Assembly: GCA_963924555.1 (NCBI GenBank)
Contig: OZ004589.1
Span: forward strand, 7,561,405-7,625,404
DNA from: Crambe crambe
Taxonomy: Eukaryota > Porifera > Demospongiae > Poecilosclerida > Crambeidae
Direction of reading: 5' to 3'
DNA: 64,000 nucleotides
In this document: in pieces, positions 50,100 through 61,100 of the stretch
How the letters are laid out: the number at the start of each line of letters is the position of its first letter
Position numbering within the stretch: the first letter of the stretch is position 1
Program-made: the position numbers and the translations under genes
Notes under the pieces: generated by a model
Database searches by the model: none
The model's input: the letters and a program-made list of their open reading frames with translations, nothing else
Told to the model about the DNA's origin: nothing

Positions 50100-51065
50100 G
50101 CAGGCATAAAACATGTACATAAAACACAATCCCTCCAAATTCCCTCTTGTGTGGAAGGATCTCTTGAAGTTTGAACGTTTCGATCAATCCATTGCACTGA
50201 AGTCAATCTCCTCGGCCGCAGCTTTAACCTCTTGGCTCCTTAATCGATACATACTTTAACCTCAACCTAGTCTACATAATAACACAATCCTCTTGTTTGA
50301 AATGATCTCTTGCAGTTTAAAACTTTCGCTGCAGCTATAACCCCTTGGCTTGTAAATTGATACATACTTTACCCTCAACCTAGTGTACATAAGAACACAA
50401 TCCCTCCAAATTCCCTCTTGTATGTTGCAGTTTGAACACTTTGATCAATGAAATCAATCTCCTTGGCAGCAGCTTTAACTCCTTGGCTCCTTAATTGATA
50501 CATAGCTTTCTCTCAACCTAGTGAACACAAGAACACAATCCCTCCAAATTCCCTCTTGTATGAAAGGATCTCTTGAAGTTTGAACATTTCGCTCAACCCA
50601 TTTGCACTGAAATCAATTTTCTTGGCCGCAGCTTTAACACCTCGTTCCTAAATTGATATGTACCTTTCTCTCTTCTAAGAACACAATTCCTCAAAATTCC
50701 CTCTTGTATGAAAGGATCTCTTGAAGTTTGAAAGTTTCGATCAATCCATTGAACTTAAAACAAGCAGCTTTAACCTCTTGGCTCCTAAATCGATACATAC
50801 CTTTCTCTCACCCTAGTGTACATAAGAACACAATCCCTCTTGTATGAAAGGATCTCTTGCAGTTTGAACGTTTGGATCAATCCATTGCACTGAAATCAAT
50901 CTCCTCGGCTGCACCCTTGGCTCCTAAATTGATACATACCTTTCTCTGACCCTAGTGTACACAAGAACACAATCCATCCAAATTCCATCTTGTATGAAGG
51001 ATCTCTGAAGTTTGAACGTTTCGATCAATCCATTGCACTGAAATCAATCTCTGCAGCTTCCCTCT
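50100..51065. repeat. Satellite B, block 1 (~140-160-bp family)
   Basis: About six or seven degenerate tandem units containing CACAATCCCTCCAAATTCC, TCTTGTATGAAAGGATCTC, TTGAAGTTTGAACGTTTCGA, GCACTGAAATCAATCTCCT and CTTGGCTCCTTAATTGATAC. Unit lengths vary through internal deletions. Confidence 0.85.
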
Positions 51066-51828
51066 TGTATGATTTCCGTCAGTCATTAATCTCAAAAACC
51101 ATCAGGGGGAATTCTATGAAATCGCATAATGCATAACATGCTGGTGAATTCTAGTCATTAAGGCGTAATACCATATCTCAAAAACCATCAGGGGGATTTG
51201 TATGAAATCACTCATGCATAACATGTCTGCACGACATATTTGAAATTCTTCCAATTCCCTCGTCATTAAGTACCATATCTCAAAAACCATCAGGAATTGC
51301 ATATGCATAACATGCTGATAATTCCCCACGACCTAATTATTTGAAATTCTTCCAATTCCCTCAAGTCATTAAGTACAATATCTCGAAAACCATCAGGGGG
51401 AATTCTATGGAATTGCATATGCATAACATGCCCACGACATATTTGAAATTCTTCCAATTTCCATAAGTCATTAAGGGGTTAATACATATCTTATAAGGGG
51501 AATTCTATGAAATTGCCTATGAATAACATGCTGGTAATTCCCCACGACATATTTGAAATTCTTCCAATTCCTTCAAGTCATTAAGGGGTTATTACCGTAA
51601 TACCATATCTCGAAAACTATCAGGGGGATTTGTATGAAATCACACAAGCATAACATGCTGATTATACCCCACGACATATTTGAAATTCGTCAAATTCCCT
51701 CAAGTCATTAAGGTGTTATTACTGCAATACCTATCTCAAAAACCATCGGGGGAATTCTATGAAATCATGTATGCATAATATGCTGGTAATCCCCCATGTC
51801 ACATTTGAAATTCTTCCAATTCCCTGAA
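51066..51828. repeat. Satellite A, block 2
   Basis: Further CCATCAGGGGG/AAGTCATTAAGG units, shorter and more deleted than block 3, running straight into the AT-rich block C copy 1. Confidence 0.85.
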
Positions 51829-52846
51829 ATATAAAGAGAATGCAAAAGATTTCTATATAATAGCATTGCCACTTGTATATGCTTACTTTGGCCATAACGA
51901 TAATTTTGAAAATATTCCACAAGGGCTGCATCATAGGAGTTCCTAGCTACATCATAAAATACAAAAAACATTGGAAACTTGCCTTGCGATTGGGTGGAAA
52001 AAGATACTTCCTGCATTGTCGGAGTTCCTTAGCCAAGGACGGTACTTTGCCCCAGTCTGCATTGGTCGTAACCCCCGTAGCCGGTTGCAAGCGATTAATT
52101 TCATACCTCAAACCGAGCCAGTCATGCCATTTCTACTAACTTTAAAAGAAATTTTCCTTTCGCTCATGTTTTTATTATAAATTTATACAGATAATTCTGA
52201 TATCCTCTCTGTGTGTATTTCACACATTTAATTTGTGGATATCGATACCCACCTATAACGCAATACTTTCATTCGCTCAAAACTTTTGAAATTTAAAGAA
52301 AATACAAAAGATTTCTATATAACAGCATTGCCTTCTGTTTAAGCTATCTATTAATATGCTTAGTTTGGCCATACCTATAATTTCGAAAATATATCATAAT
52401 AGGTCTTCAAAGTAACGGATGACGAATTCATACTATCATAATTTTTGAAACATCAATCATATACAGATAATTTCTATAGCATAGCATTGGTCTTTATGTA
52501 AGCTTTCTGTTCATATACTTACTTTGTCCATTCAGACAATTTTCAAAACACATGGTAAAGGGTCGTCGAATTTCTAACCTACAGATAACTGATGGTGACT
52601 TCTGGCTATCATAACTTTTGAAATATCAAGTGTATACATATAATTTTGATATCATAGCATTGCTCTCTGTGTAAGCTTTCTGCTAATATGCATATTTTGT
52701 CCATATCAACAAAGTTCAACTATTCAGAACAGTCTCTTCACTATTAACTTTCGAAATATTCACCCACATTTTGTTAAATTTTTCTTAACACACATAGTTA
52801 AGACAATTGCGCATATTAATTGCTAACTACGCATATTTGTCTAATT
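51829..52846. repeat. AT-rich block C, copy 1
   Basis: About 1 kb shared with 56565-57617: for example AATGCAAAAGATTTCTATAT, TCGTAACCCCCGTAGC, CCGAGCCAGTCATGCCATTT and AACTATTCAGAACAGTCTCT occur in both in the same order. It is itself made of degenerate units around ATTTCTATATAACAGCATTG. Followed directly by a 20-bp array. Confidence 0.88.
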
Positions 52847-53102
52847 GATGCCCACCATGTCTAATTGGCGCCCACCATGTCTAATTGGCGCCCACCATGT
52901 CTAATTGGCGCCCACCATGTCTAATTGGCGCCCACCATGTCTAATTGGCGCCCACCATGTCTAATTGGCGCCCACCATGTCTAATTGGCGCCCACCATGT
53001 CTAATTGGCGCCCACCATGTCTAATTGGCGCCCACCATGTCTAATTGGCGCCCACCATGTCTAATTGGCGCCCACCATGTCTAATTGGCGCCCACCATGT
53101 CT
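52847..53102. repeat. 20-bp minisatellite, array 1 (~13 units)
   Basis: Unit TCTAATTGGCGCCCACCATG, repeated head-to-tail with no differences after the first unit, which carries GATG in place of GGCG. Ends in TCTAGG at the junction with satellite A block 3. Confidence 0.97.
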
Positions 53103-53880
53103 AGGACTTGTATAGGTATCTCCCAATGATGACAAATGGTTACAACTCCTTAATAACAAAAGAGATTTCTATGAAATTACATATATATGACATACTAGTA
53201 ATTCCATACAACATATTTGAAATTCTTTGAATTCCGTTAAGTCATTAAGGGGTTATTACCGTAATACCATATCTCAAAAACCATCTGGGGGAATTCTATG
53301 AAATTGCATATATATAACATACTGGTAATTCCCCACAACATATTTGAAATTCTTCCAATTCCCTCAAGTCATTAAGGGGTTATTACCATAATATCATATC
53401 TCGAAAACCATCAGGGGAATTCTATGAAATTACATCCGTATAACATCCTGGTAATTCCCCACAACATATTTGAAATTCTTCCAATTCTGTCAAGTCATTA
53501 AGGGGTTGTTACCATAATACCACATCTCAAAAACCATCAGGGGGATATCTATGAAATTACATATGTATAACATACTGGTAATTCCCTAAAACATATTTGA
53601 AATTCTTCGAATTCCGTCAAGTCATTAAGGGGTTCTTACCGTAATACCATATCTCAAAAACCATCAGGGGGATTTCTTTAAAATTATATATGTATGACAT
53701 ACTGGTAATTCCCTATAACATACGAAATTCTTCGAATTCAGTTAAGTCATTAAGGGGTTATTACCGTAATGCCATATCTCAAGAACCATCAGTGGAAAGT
53801 TGTGTGGTCAGACATAGTAACCACGTGGTCATAAAAGAATGTAATTACTAACCATAAATTTCCAGTGTGATACATCTGTA
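53103..53880. repeat. Satellite A, block 3
   Basis: Most regular block: CCATC marks at 53281, 53408, 53534, 53661 and 53786 give a period of 125-127 bp. The first and last segments match block 1, so this is a second copy of the same cassette. Confidence 0.92.
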
Positions 53881-54649
53881 TGAAATGCATTGTTTCTCTG
53901 GAATGAAGTATAGCATTGGCCTAAAATTTGCATATAGTTATTATCTGAATAGGTGGACAAATCAACATTTGGATTTATCGACACCTATTCTAGAATTTCA
54001 TTTAGCAAGCCATGTAATGTTGCAATAGCAGAGTTTCAAGTCCTTAGCATTAGAGATTGACAGAGTCATGCAAGTGGTTGCTCCCTCCATACATAGAAAG
54101 CTATAAAACCAACAGGGGGAATTCTATGAAAGCCCTCAGAATAACCAAACCCTCTGGCAGCCTTAGCCAAACCCATAGATATATGCTGGTTCAAGGTCTG
54201 AAAAAAAAAACAACAAAAAAAAACAAGAGGCCCTATACACCTAAAAATCCGAATAATGGACACCTAGAGGCCCTGTACACCTAGCAATATGAATAACGGA
54301 CAATTAGCCCTCAGAATAACCCTTACAGATATATGCTGGTTCTAGGTCCGAAAAAACAACAAGAGGCCCTATACACCTAGCAATCCGAATAATGGACACC
54401 TAGACCCAAAATCTCAAATCATTAATCAAACACGAAGTTAACAAACTTGAACTCCAAGTTCCAGTGGGCAGAATGCACTTAAGATCTTGGATTGTGGGGT
54501 TAACACTTCTAGAATACGAGGGTGAACTAGGATATGATAGCTGTAACCCCCCTCCCAAAGGCTTGTGATGTGCAAGTTACTTGCCTTCTGTCTATTAAAT
54601 GACAGGTCCCTAGAACTTTGCTCATTGTCCCCCCAGCTGTATCCCTGAA
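53881..54649. repeat. Spacer with short tandem motif
   Basis: Mostly unique AT-rich sequence. From ~54140 to 54410 there are three to four copies of a ~45-70-bp motif containing GAGGCCCTATACACCTA, CAATCCGAATAATGGACACC and AGATATATGCTGGTTC. No gene is supported. Confidence 0.6.
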
Positions 54650-55550
54650 AGTAGTTTGAACATTTCGATCAATCCATCAATCTCTTTGGCTGCAGCTTTA
54701 ACCCCTCGGTTCCTTAATTGATACATACCTTTCTCTCACCCTAGTGTACATAAAAACACAGTCTCTCCAAATTCCCTATCGTATGAAAGGATCTCTTGAA
54801 GTTTGAAAGTTTAGATCTATCCATTGCACTAAAATCAATCTCCTCAGCAGCAGCTTTAACCCCTTGGCTCCAAAATAGATACATACCTTTTTCTCGACCT
54901 AGTGTACATAAGAACGTAATCCTTCCAAATTCCCTCTCGTATCTTGTAGTTTAAACGTCTCGATGAATCGAAAACAATCTCCTGTGAAGCATATTTAACC
55001 CCTTGGGTCCTAAATTGATAATTACTTTTTTTCAACCTAGTTTACATATTAACATAATCCCTCCAAATTCCCTCTTGTATGAAAGGATCTCTTATAGTTT
55101 AAACGTTTTGATGAATCCATTACACTAAAATCAATCTCCTTTGCCACAGCTTTAACTCCATGGTTCCTAAATTGATATATACAAACTAGTTTACATAAGA
55201 ACACAATCCCTTCAAATTCCCTCTTGTATGGAAGGATCTCTTGCAGTTTAAACGTTTCGATGAATCCATTGCACTGAAATCAATCTCCTCAGCCGCAGCA
55301 TTAACCCCTTGGCTCCTTAATTAATACATACCTTTTCTCTCACCCAAGTTTACATGAGAACACAAATTCCCTCATGTATGAAAGGATCTGTTGCAGTTTG
55401 AATGTTTCGATCAGTCCATTGGACTGAAATCAATCTCCTCGGCTTGAGATTTAACCCCAATCGATACATACTTTCCTCTAAATCTATAGTTTGCATAAGA
55501 ACACAATCCCTCCTAATTTCATCTTGTATTTAAAGATCTCTTGTAGTTTA
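54650..55550. repeat. Satellite B, block 2
   Basis: Six or so units of the same family as 50100-51065. CTAGTGTACAT/CTAGTTTACAT marks at about 54741, 54899 and 55037 give spacings near 158 and 138 bp. Confidence 0.85.
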
Positions 55551-56160
55551 AACCATAAATAACCAAAACATGCATAACCATGAATAACCTTCAATAACCA
55601 AGGATAACCATTGATAACCAACCATGAATAACAGTGGCGTATCTAGAGTTTGAGCTAGGAGGGTGCTTGCATAATGCGCGGCGAAATTTTTGCGAACCAC
55701 GCCCACTTTTGATTAACCATACCCTCTTTATCATACCCAGATGATGGCCTAAGTATTAGCTACCCTACTTTACCAGCGTACAGGATCAGAAGTGAGAAGA
55801 CACTGGTGCAGACTGAATAAAGAAGCACAGAAATTTTAGATCGAGATGTGCATTATTTAGGGTAAAAACGTGCCGGGCGCATGCGCCTCGCCGATGTGAT
55901 TATTGAACTCTGACCCAATGCTGCTCTTTCTGTGAGTGTAATATTAAACTGCTTGCTAGATGATCAGCTTTAAATAATTGGATAGATAACTATAGAAGCG
56001 AGCCTACTGAAAAAGCTAGCTAGCAGCGGGGGTGCTCGAGCACCCTGAGCACCTCGCTAGATACGCCACGCACCTCGCTAGATACGCCACTGAATAACCA
56101 TGAATAACCATGAATAACCATGAATAACCAGCAGCAGCATAACCATGAATAACCATGGAT
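55551..56160. repeat. TAACCATGAA minisatellite, split by an insertion
   Basis: Degenerate 10-bp units (ATAACCATGA) at 55551-55631 and 56093-56160, separated by the TIR element at 55632-56092. Confidence 0.85.
55632..56092. mobile_element. Short TIR element inserted in the minisatellite
   Basis: Perfect 15-bp terminal inverted repeats, CAGTGGCGTATCTAG at 55632 and CTAGATACGCCACTG ending at 56092. AATAA flanks both sides, a likely 5-bp target duplication, although the host repeat makes this ambiguous. The right end is tandemly duplicated (GCACCTCGCTAGATACGCCAC appears twice within ~56050-56090, core of 20 bases). It is non-coding, 461 bp, so a MITE. Internal GGCGCATGCGCC palindrome at 55876-55887. 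Confidence 0.82.
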
Positions 56161-56564
56161 ACCAATTAAATGGCTATAACCATTAACAATCTAGCTATAG
56201 TAATTAACAAACTTGCTATAGCCAATGTGCCTACGCTTGGACCATCAAAAAAGGAAACATCAGCCCATTTAGACTGCCATTCGGTACTTACAGCACGGTA
56301 GGACCATCAGAAATGTAAAATATTGGCTATGGAAAGATATCAGCTATAGCTACCGTAGCTACTGTTGGACGAAATAAGCCACGATATAAATAGATAAACC
56401 TACAGTTGGGGTCTTGAAGAGGTTTTCTCCACTCGAGGCTGCTCTCCAGGCGCTTCCATCTTCCCGAATGAAAGTTTCACTCAGGTAGGGATAATCTCAT
56501 GGCACTTGTGGGGCTCGACTAACTTTAACATAGACATAGAGGGTAAAAGGGATAGTTGTACCTG
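56161..56564. other. Unique spacer before block C copy 2
   Basis: About 400 bp with no repeat or gene that I can recognise; contains a few short CTATAG-rich stretches (~56170-56350). Confidence 0.4.
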
Positions 56565-57617
56565 TATAATATAGAAATTCTCTTTTCGCTCATAACGTCC
56601 TTGTTATTATGTCTACACAGATTTTTTTATATCAATACATTGTTCTCTGTATGTACTTTCTGATCATATGTGATATCAATAATTTTTAAAAATATATCCA
56701 CCTATAACATATTCTTTCGATCAAAACTTTTGAAATATAAAGAGAATGCAAAAGATTTCTATATAATAGCATTGCCACTTATGTATGCTTACTTTGGCCA
56801 TAACGATAATTTTCAAAATATATGGTAATGGGTCCAACCTATCTATAACTGATGAATTACCAATTAGTACTCTGCCCCAGTCTGCATTGGTCGTAACCCC
56901 CGTAGCTGGTTACAAGCGATTAATTTCATACCTCAAACCGAGCCAGTCATGCCATTTCTACTAACTTTAAAAGAAATTTTCCTTTCGCTCATAATGTTTT
57001 TATTATAAATTTATACAAATAATTCCGATATCCTCTCTGTGTGTATTTCACACGTTTAATTTGTGGATATCGATATCCACCTATAACACAATACATTCAT
57101 TCGCTCAAAACTTTTGAAATATACAGAAATTCCAAAAGATTTCTATATAACAGCATTGCCCTCTGTTTAAACTATCTATTGATATGCTTAGTTTGGCCAT
57201 ACCAATAATTTCGAAAATATATCATAATAGGTCTTCAAAGTAACTGATGACGAATTCATACTATCATAACTTTTGAAACATCAATCGTATACAGATAATT
57301 ACTATAGCATATCATTGCTCTTTATGCAAGCTTTCTGTTCATATACTTACTTTGTCCATTCCGACAATTTTCAAAATACATGGTAAAGGGTCGTCAAATT
57401 TCTAACCTACTGATAACTGATTGTGACTTCTGGCTATCATAACTTTTGAAATATCAAGTGTATTCATATAATATTAATATCATAGCATTGCTCTTTGTGT
57501 AAACTTTCTGCTAATATGAATATTTTGTCCATATCAACAAAGTTCAACTATTCAGAACAGTCTCTTCACTATTAACTTTAAAAACAATTGCGCATGTCAA
57601 TTGCCAACTACGCATAT
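56565..57617. repeat. AT-rich block C, copy 2
   Basis: Second copy of the 51829-52846 block, diverged by scattered substitutions and small indels, again ending in AACTATTCAGAACAGTCTCT and a 20-bp array. It lacks the ~100-bp stretch around 51930-52020 of copy 1. Confidence 0.88.
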
Positions 57618-58161
57618 TTTTCCTATTGATGCCCACCACTTCTAATTGATGCCCACCACTTCTAATTGATGCCCACCACTTCTAATTGATGCCCACCACT
57701 TCTAATTGATGCCCACCACTTCTAATTGATGCCCACCACTTCTAATTGATGCCCACCACTTCTAATTGATGCCCACCACTTCTAATTGATGCCCACCACT
57801 TCTAATTGATGCCCACCACTTCTAATTGATGCCCACCACTTCTAATTGATGCCCACCACTTCTAATTGATGCCCACCACTTCTAATTGATGCCCACCACT
57901 TCTAATTGATGCCCACCACTTCTAATTGATGCCCACCACTTCTAATTGATGCCCACCACTTCTAATTGATGCCCACCACTTCTAATTGATGCCCACCACT
58001 TCTAATTGATGCCCACCACTTCTAATTGATGCCCACCACTTCTAATTGATGCCCACCACTTCTAATTGATGCCCACCACTTCTAATTGATGCCCACCACT
58101 TCTAATTGATGCCCACCACTTCTAATTGATGCCCACCACTTCTAATTGATGCCCACCACTT
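57618..58161. repeat. 20-bp minisatellite, array 2 (~27 units)
   Basis: Unit TCTAATTGATGCCCACCACT, identical in every copy. It differs from array 1 at four positions (GA for GC after TTG... and CT for TG at the end). Its last unit runs into the telomere-like array through TCTAGGGG. Confidence 0.97.
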
Positions 58162-61100
58162 CTAGGGGCTAGGGCTAGGGCTAGGGCTAGGGCTAGGGCT
58201 AGGGCTAGGGCTAGGGCTAGGGCTAGGGCTAGGGCTAGGGCTAGGGCTAGGGCTAGGGCTAGGGCTAGGGCTAGGGCTAGGGCTAGGGCTAGGGCTAGGG
58301 CTAGGGCTAGGGCTAGGGCTAGGGCTAGGGCTAGGGCTAGGGCTAGGGCTAGGGCTAGGGCTAGGGCTAGGGCTAGGGCTAGGGCTAGGGCTAGGGCTAG
58401 GGCTAGGGCTAGGGCTAGGGCTAGGGCTAGGGCTAGGGCTAGGGCTAGGGCTAGGGCTAGGGCTAGGGCTAGGGCTAGGGCTAGGGCTAGGGCTAGGGCT
58501 AGGGCTAGGGCTAGGGCTAGGGCTAGGGCTAGGGCTAGGGCTAGGGCTAGGGCTAGGGCTAGGGCTAGGGCTAGGGCTAGGGCTAGGGCTAGGGCTAGGG
58601 CTAGGGCTAGGGCTAGGGCTAGGGCTAGGGCTAGGGCTAGGGCTAGGGCTAGGGCTAGGGCTAGGGCTAGGGCTAGGGCTAGGGCTAGGGCTAGGGCTAG
58701 GGCTAGGGCTAGGGCTAGGGCTAGGGCTAGGGCTAGGGCTAGGGCTAGGGCTAGGGCTAGGGCTAGGGCTAGGGCTAGGGCTAGGGCTAGGGCTAGGGCT
58801 AGGGCTAGGGCTAGGGCTAGGGCTAGGGCTAGGGCTAGGGCTAGGGCTAGGGCTAGGGCTAGGGCTAGGGCTAGGGCTAGGGCTAGGGCTAGGGCTAGGG
58901 CTAGGGCTAGGGCTAGGGCTAGGGCTAGGGCTAGGGCTAGGGCTAGGGCTAGGGCTAGGGCTAGGGCTAGGGCTAGGGCTAGGGCTAGGGCTAGGGCTAG
59001 GGCTAGGGCTAGGGCTAGGGCTAGGGCTAGGGCTAGGGCTAGGGCTAGGGCTAGGGCTAGGGCTAGGGCTAGGGCTAGGGCTAGGGCTAGGGCTAGGGCT
59101 AGGGCTAGGGCTAGGGCTAGGGCTAGGGCTAGGGCTAGGGCTAGGGCTAGGGCTAGGGCTAGGGCTAGGGCTAGGGCTAGGGCTAGGGCTAGGGCTAGGG
59201 CTAGGGCTAGGGCTAGGGCTAGGGCTAGGGCTAGGGCTAGGGCTAGGGCTAGGGCTAGGGCTAGGGCTAGGGCTAGGGCTAGGGCTAGGGCTAGGGCTAG
59301 GGCTAGGGCTAGGGCTAGGGCTAGGGCTAGGGCTAGGGCTAGGGCTAGGGCTAGGGCTAGGGCTAGGGCTAGGGCTAGGGCTAGGGCTAGGGCTAGGGCT
59401 AGGGCTAGGGCTAGGGCTAGGGCTAGGGCTAGGGCTAGGGCTAGGGCTAGGGCTAGGGCTAGGGCTAGGGCTAGGGCTAGGGCTAGGGCTAGGGCTAGGG
59501 CTAGGGCTAGGGCTAGGGCTAGGGCTAGGGCTAGGGCTAGGGCTAGGGCTAGGGCTAGGGCTAGGGCTAGGGCTAGGGCTAGGGCTAGGGCTAGGGCTAG
59601 GGCTAGGGCTAGGGCTAGGGCTAGGGCTAGGGCTAGGGCTAGGGCTAGGGCTAGGGCTAGGGCTAGGGCTAGGGCTAGGGCTAGGGCTAGGGCTAGGGCT
59701 AGGGCTAGGGCTAGGGCTAGGGCTAGGGCTAGGGCTAGGGCTAGGGCTAGGGCTAGGGCTAGGGCTAGGGCTAGGGCTAGGGCTAGGGCTAGGGCTAGGG
59801 CTAGGGCTAGGGCTAGGGCTAGGGCTAGGGCTAGGGCTAGGGCTAGGGCTAGGGCTAGGGCTAGGGCTAGGGCTAGGGCTAGGGCTAGGGCTAGGGCTAG
59901 GGCTAGGGCTAGGGCTAGGGCTAGGGCTAGGGCTAGGGCTAGGGCTAGGGCTAGGGCTAGGGCTAGGGCTAGGGCTAGGGCTAGGGCTAGGGCTAGGGCT
60001 AGGGCTAGGGCTAGGGCTAGGGCTAGGGCTAGGGCTAGGGCTAGGGCTAGGGCTAGGGCTAGGGCTAGGGCTAGGGCTAGGGCTAGGGCTAGGGCTAGGG
60101 CTAGGGCTAGGGCTAGGGCTAGGGCTAGGGCTAGGGCTAGGGCTAGGGCTAGGGCTAGGGCTAGGGCTAGGGCTAGGGCTAGGGCTAGGGCTAGGGCTAG
60201 GGCTAGGGCTAGGGCTAGGGCTAGGGCTAGGGCTAGGGCTAGGGCTAGGGCTAGGGCTAGGGCTAGGGCTAGGGCTAGGGCTAGGGCTAGGGCTAGGGCT
60301 AGGGCTAGGGCTAGGGCTAGGGCTAGGGCTAGGGCTAGGGCTAGGGCTAGGGCTAGGGCTAGGGCTAGGGCTAGGGCTAGGGCTAGGGCTAGGGCTAGGG
60401 CTAGGGCTAGGGCTAGGGCTAGGGCTAGGGCTAGGGCTAGGGCTAGGGCTAGGGCTAGGGCTAGGGCTAGGGCTAGGGCTAGGGCTAGGGCTAGGGCTAG
60501 GGCTAGGGCTAGGGCTAGGGCTAGGGCTAGGGCTAGGGCTAGGGCTAGGGCTAGGGCTAGGGCTAGGGCTAGGGCTAGGGCTAGGGCTAGGGCTAGGGCT
60601 AGGGCTAGGGCTAGGGCTAGGGCTAGGGCTAGGGCTAGGGCTAGGGCTAGGGCTAGGGCTAGGGCTAGGGCTAGGGCTAGGGCTAGGGCTAGGGCTAGGG
60701 CTAGGGCTAGGGCTAGGGCTAGGGCTAGGGCTAGGGCTAGGGCTAGGGCTAGGGCTAGGGCTAGGGCTAGGGCTAGGGCTAGGGCTAGGGCTAGGGCTAG
60801 GGCTAGGGCTAGGGCTAGGGCTAGGGCTAGGGCTAGGGCTAGGGCTAGGGCTAGGGCTAGGGCTAGGGCTAGGGCTAGGGCTAGGGCTAGGGCTAGGGCT
60901 AGGGCTAGGGCTAGGGCTAGGGCTAGGGCTAGGGCTAGGGCTAGGGCTAGGGCTAGGGCTAGGGCTAGGGCTAGGGCTAGGGCTAGGGCTAGGGCTAGGG
61001 CTAGGGCTAGGGCTAGGGCTAGGGCTAGGGCTAGGGCTAGGGCTAGGGCTAGGGCTAGGGCTAGGGCTAGGGCTAGGGCTAGGGCTAGGGCTAGGGCTAG

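Noticed and set aside
52847-58161. 20-bp arrays as CRISPR
   Set aside because: Units are directly adjacent with no spacers, and the surroundings are eukaryotic; these are minisatellites.
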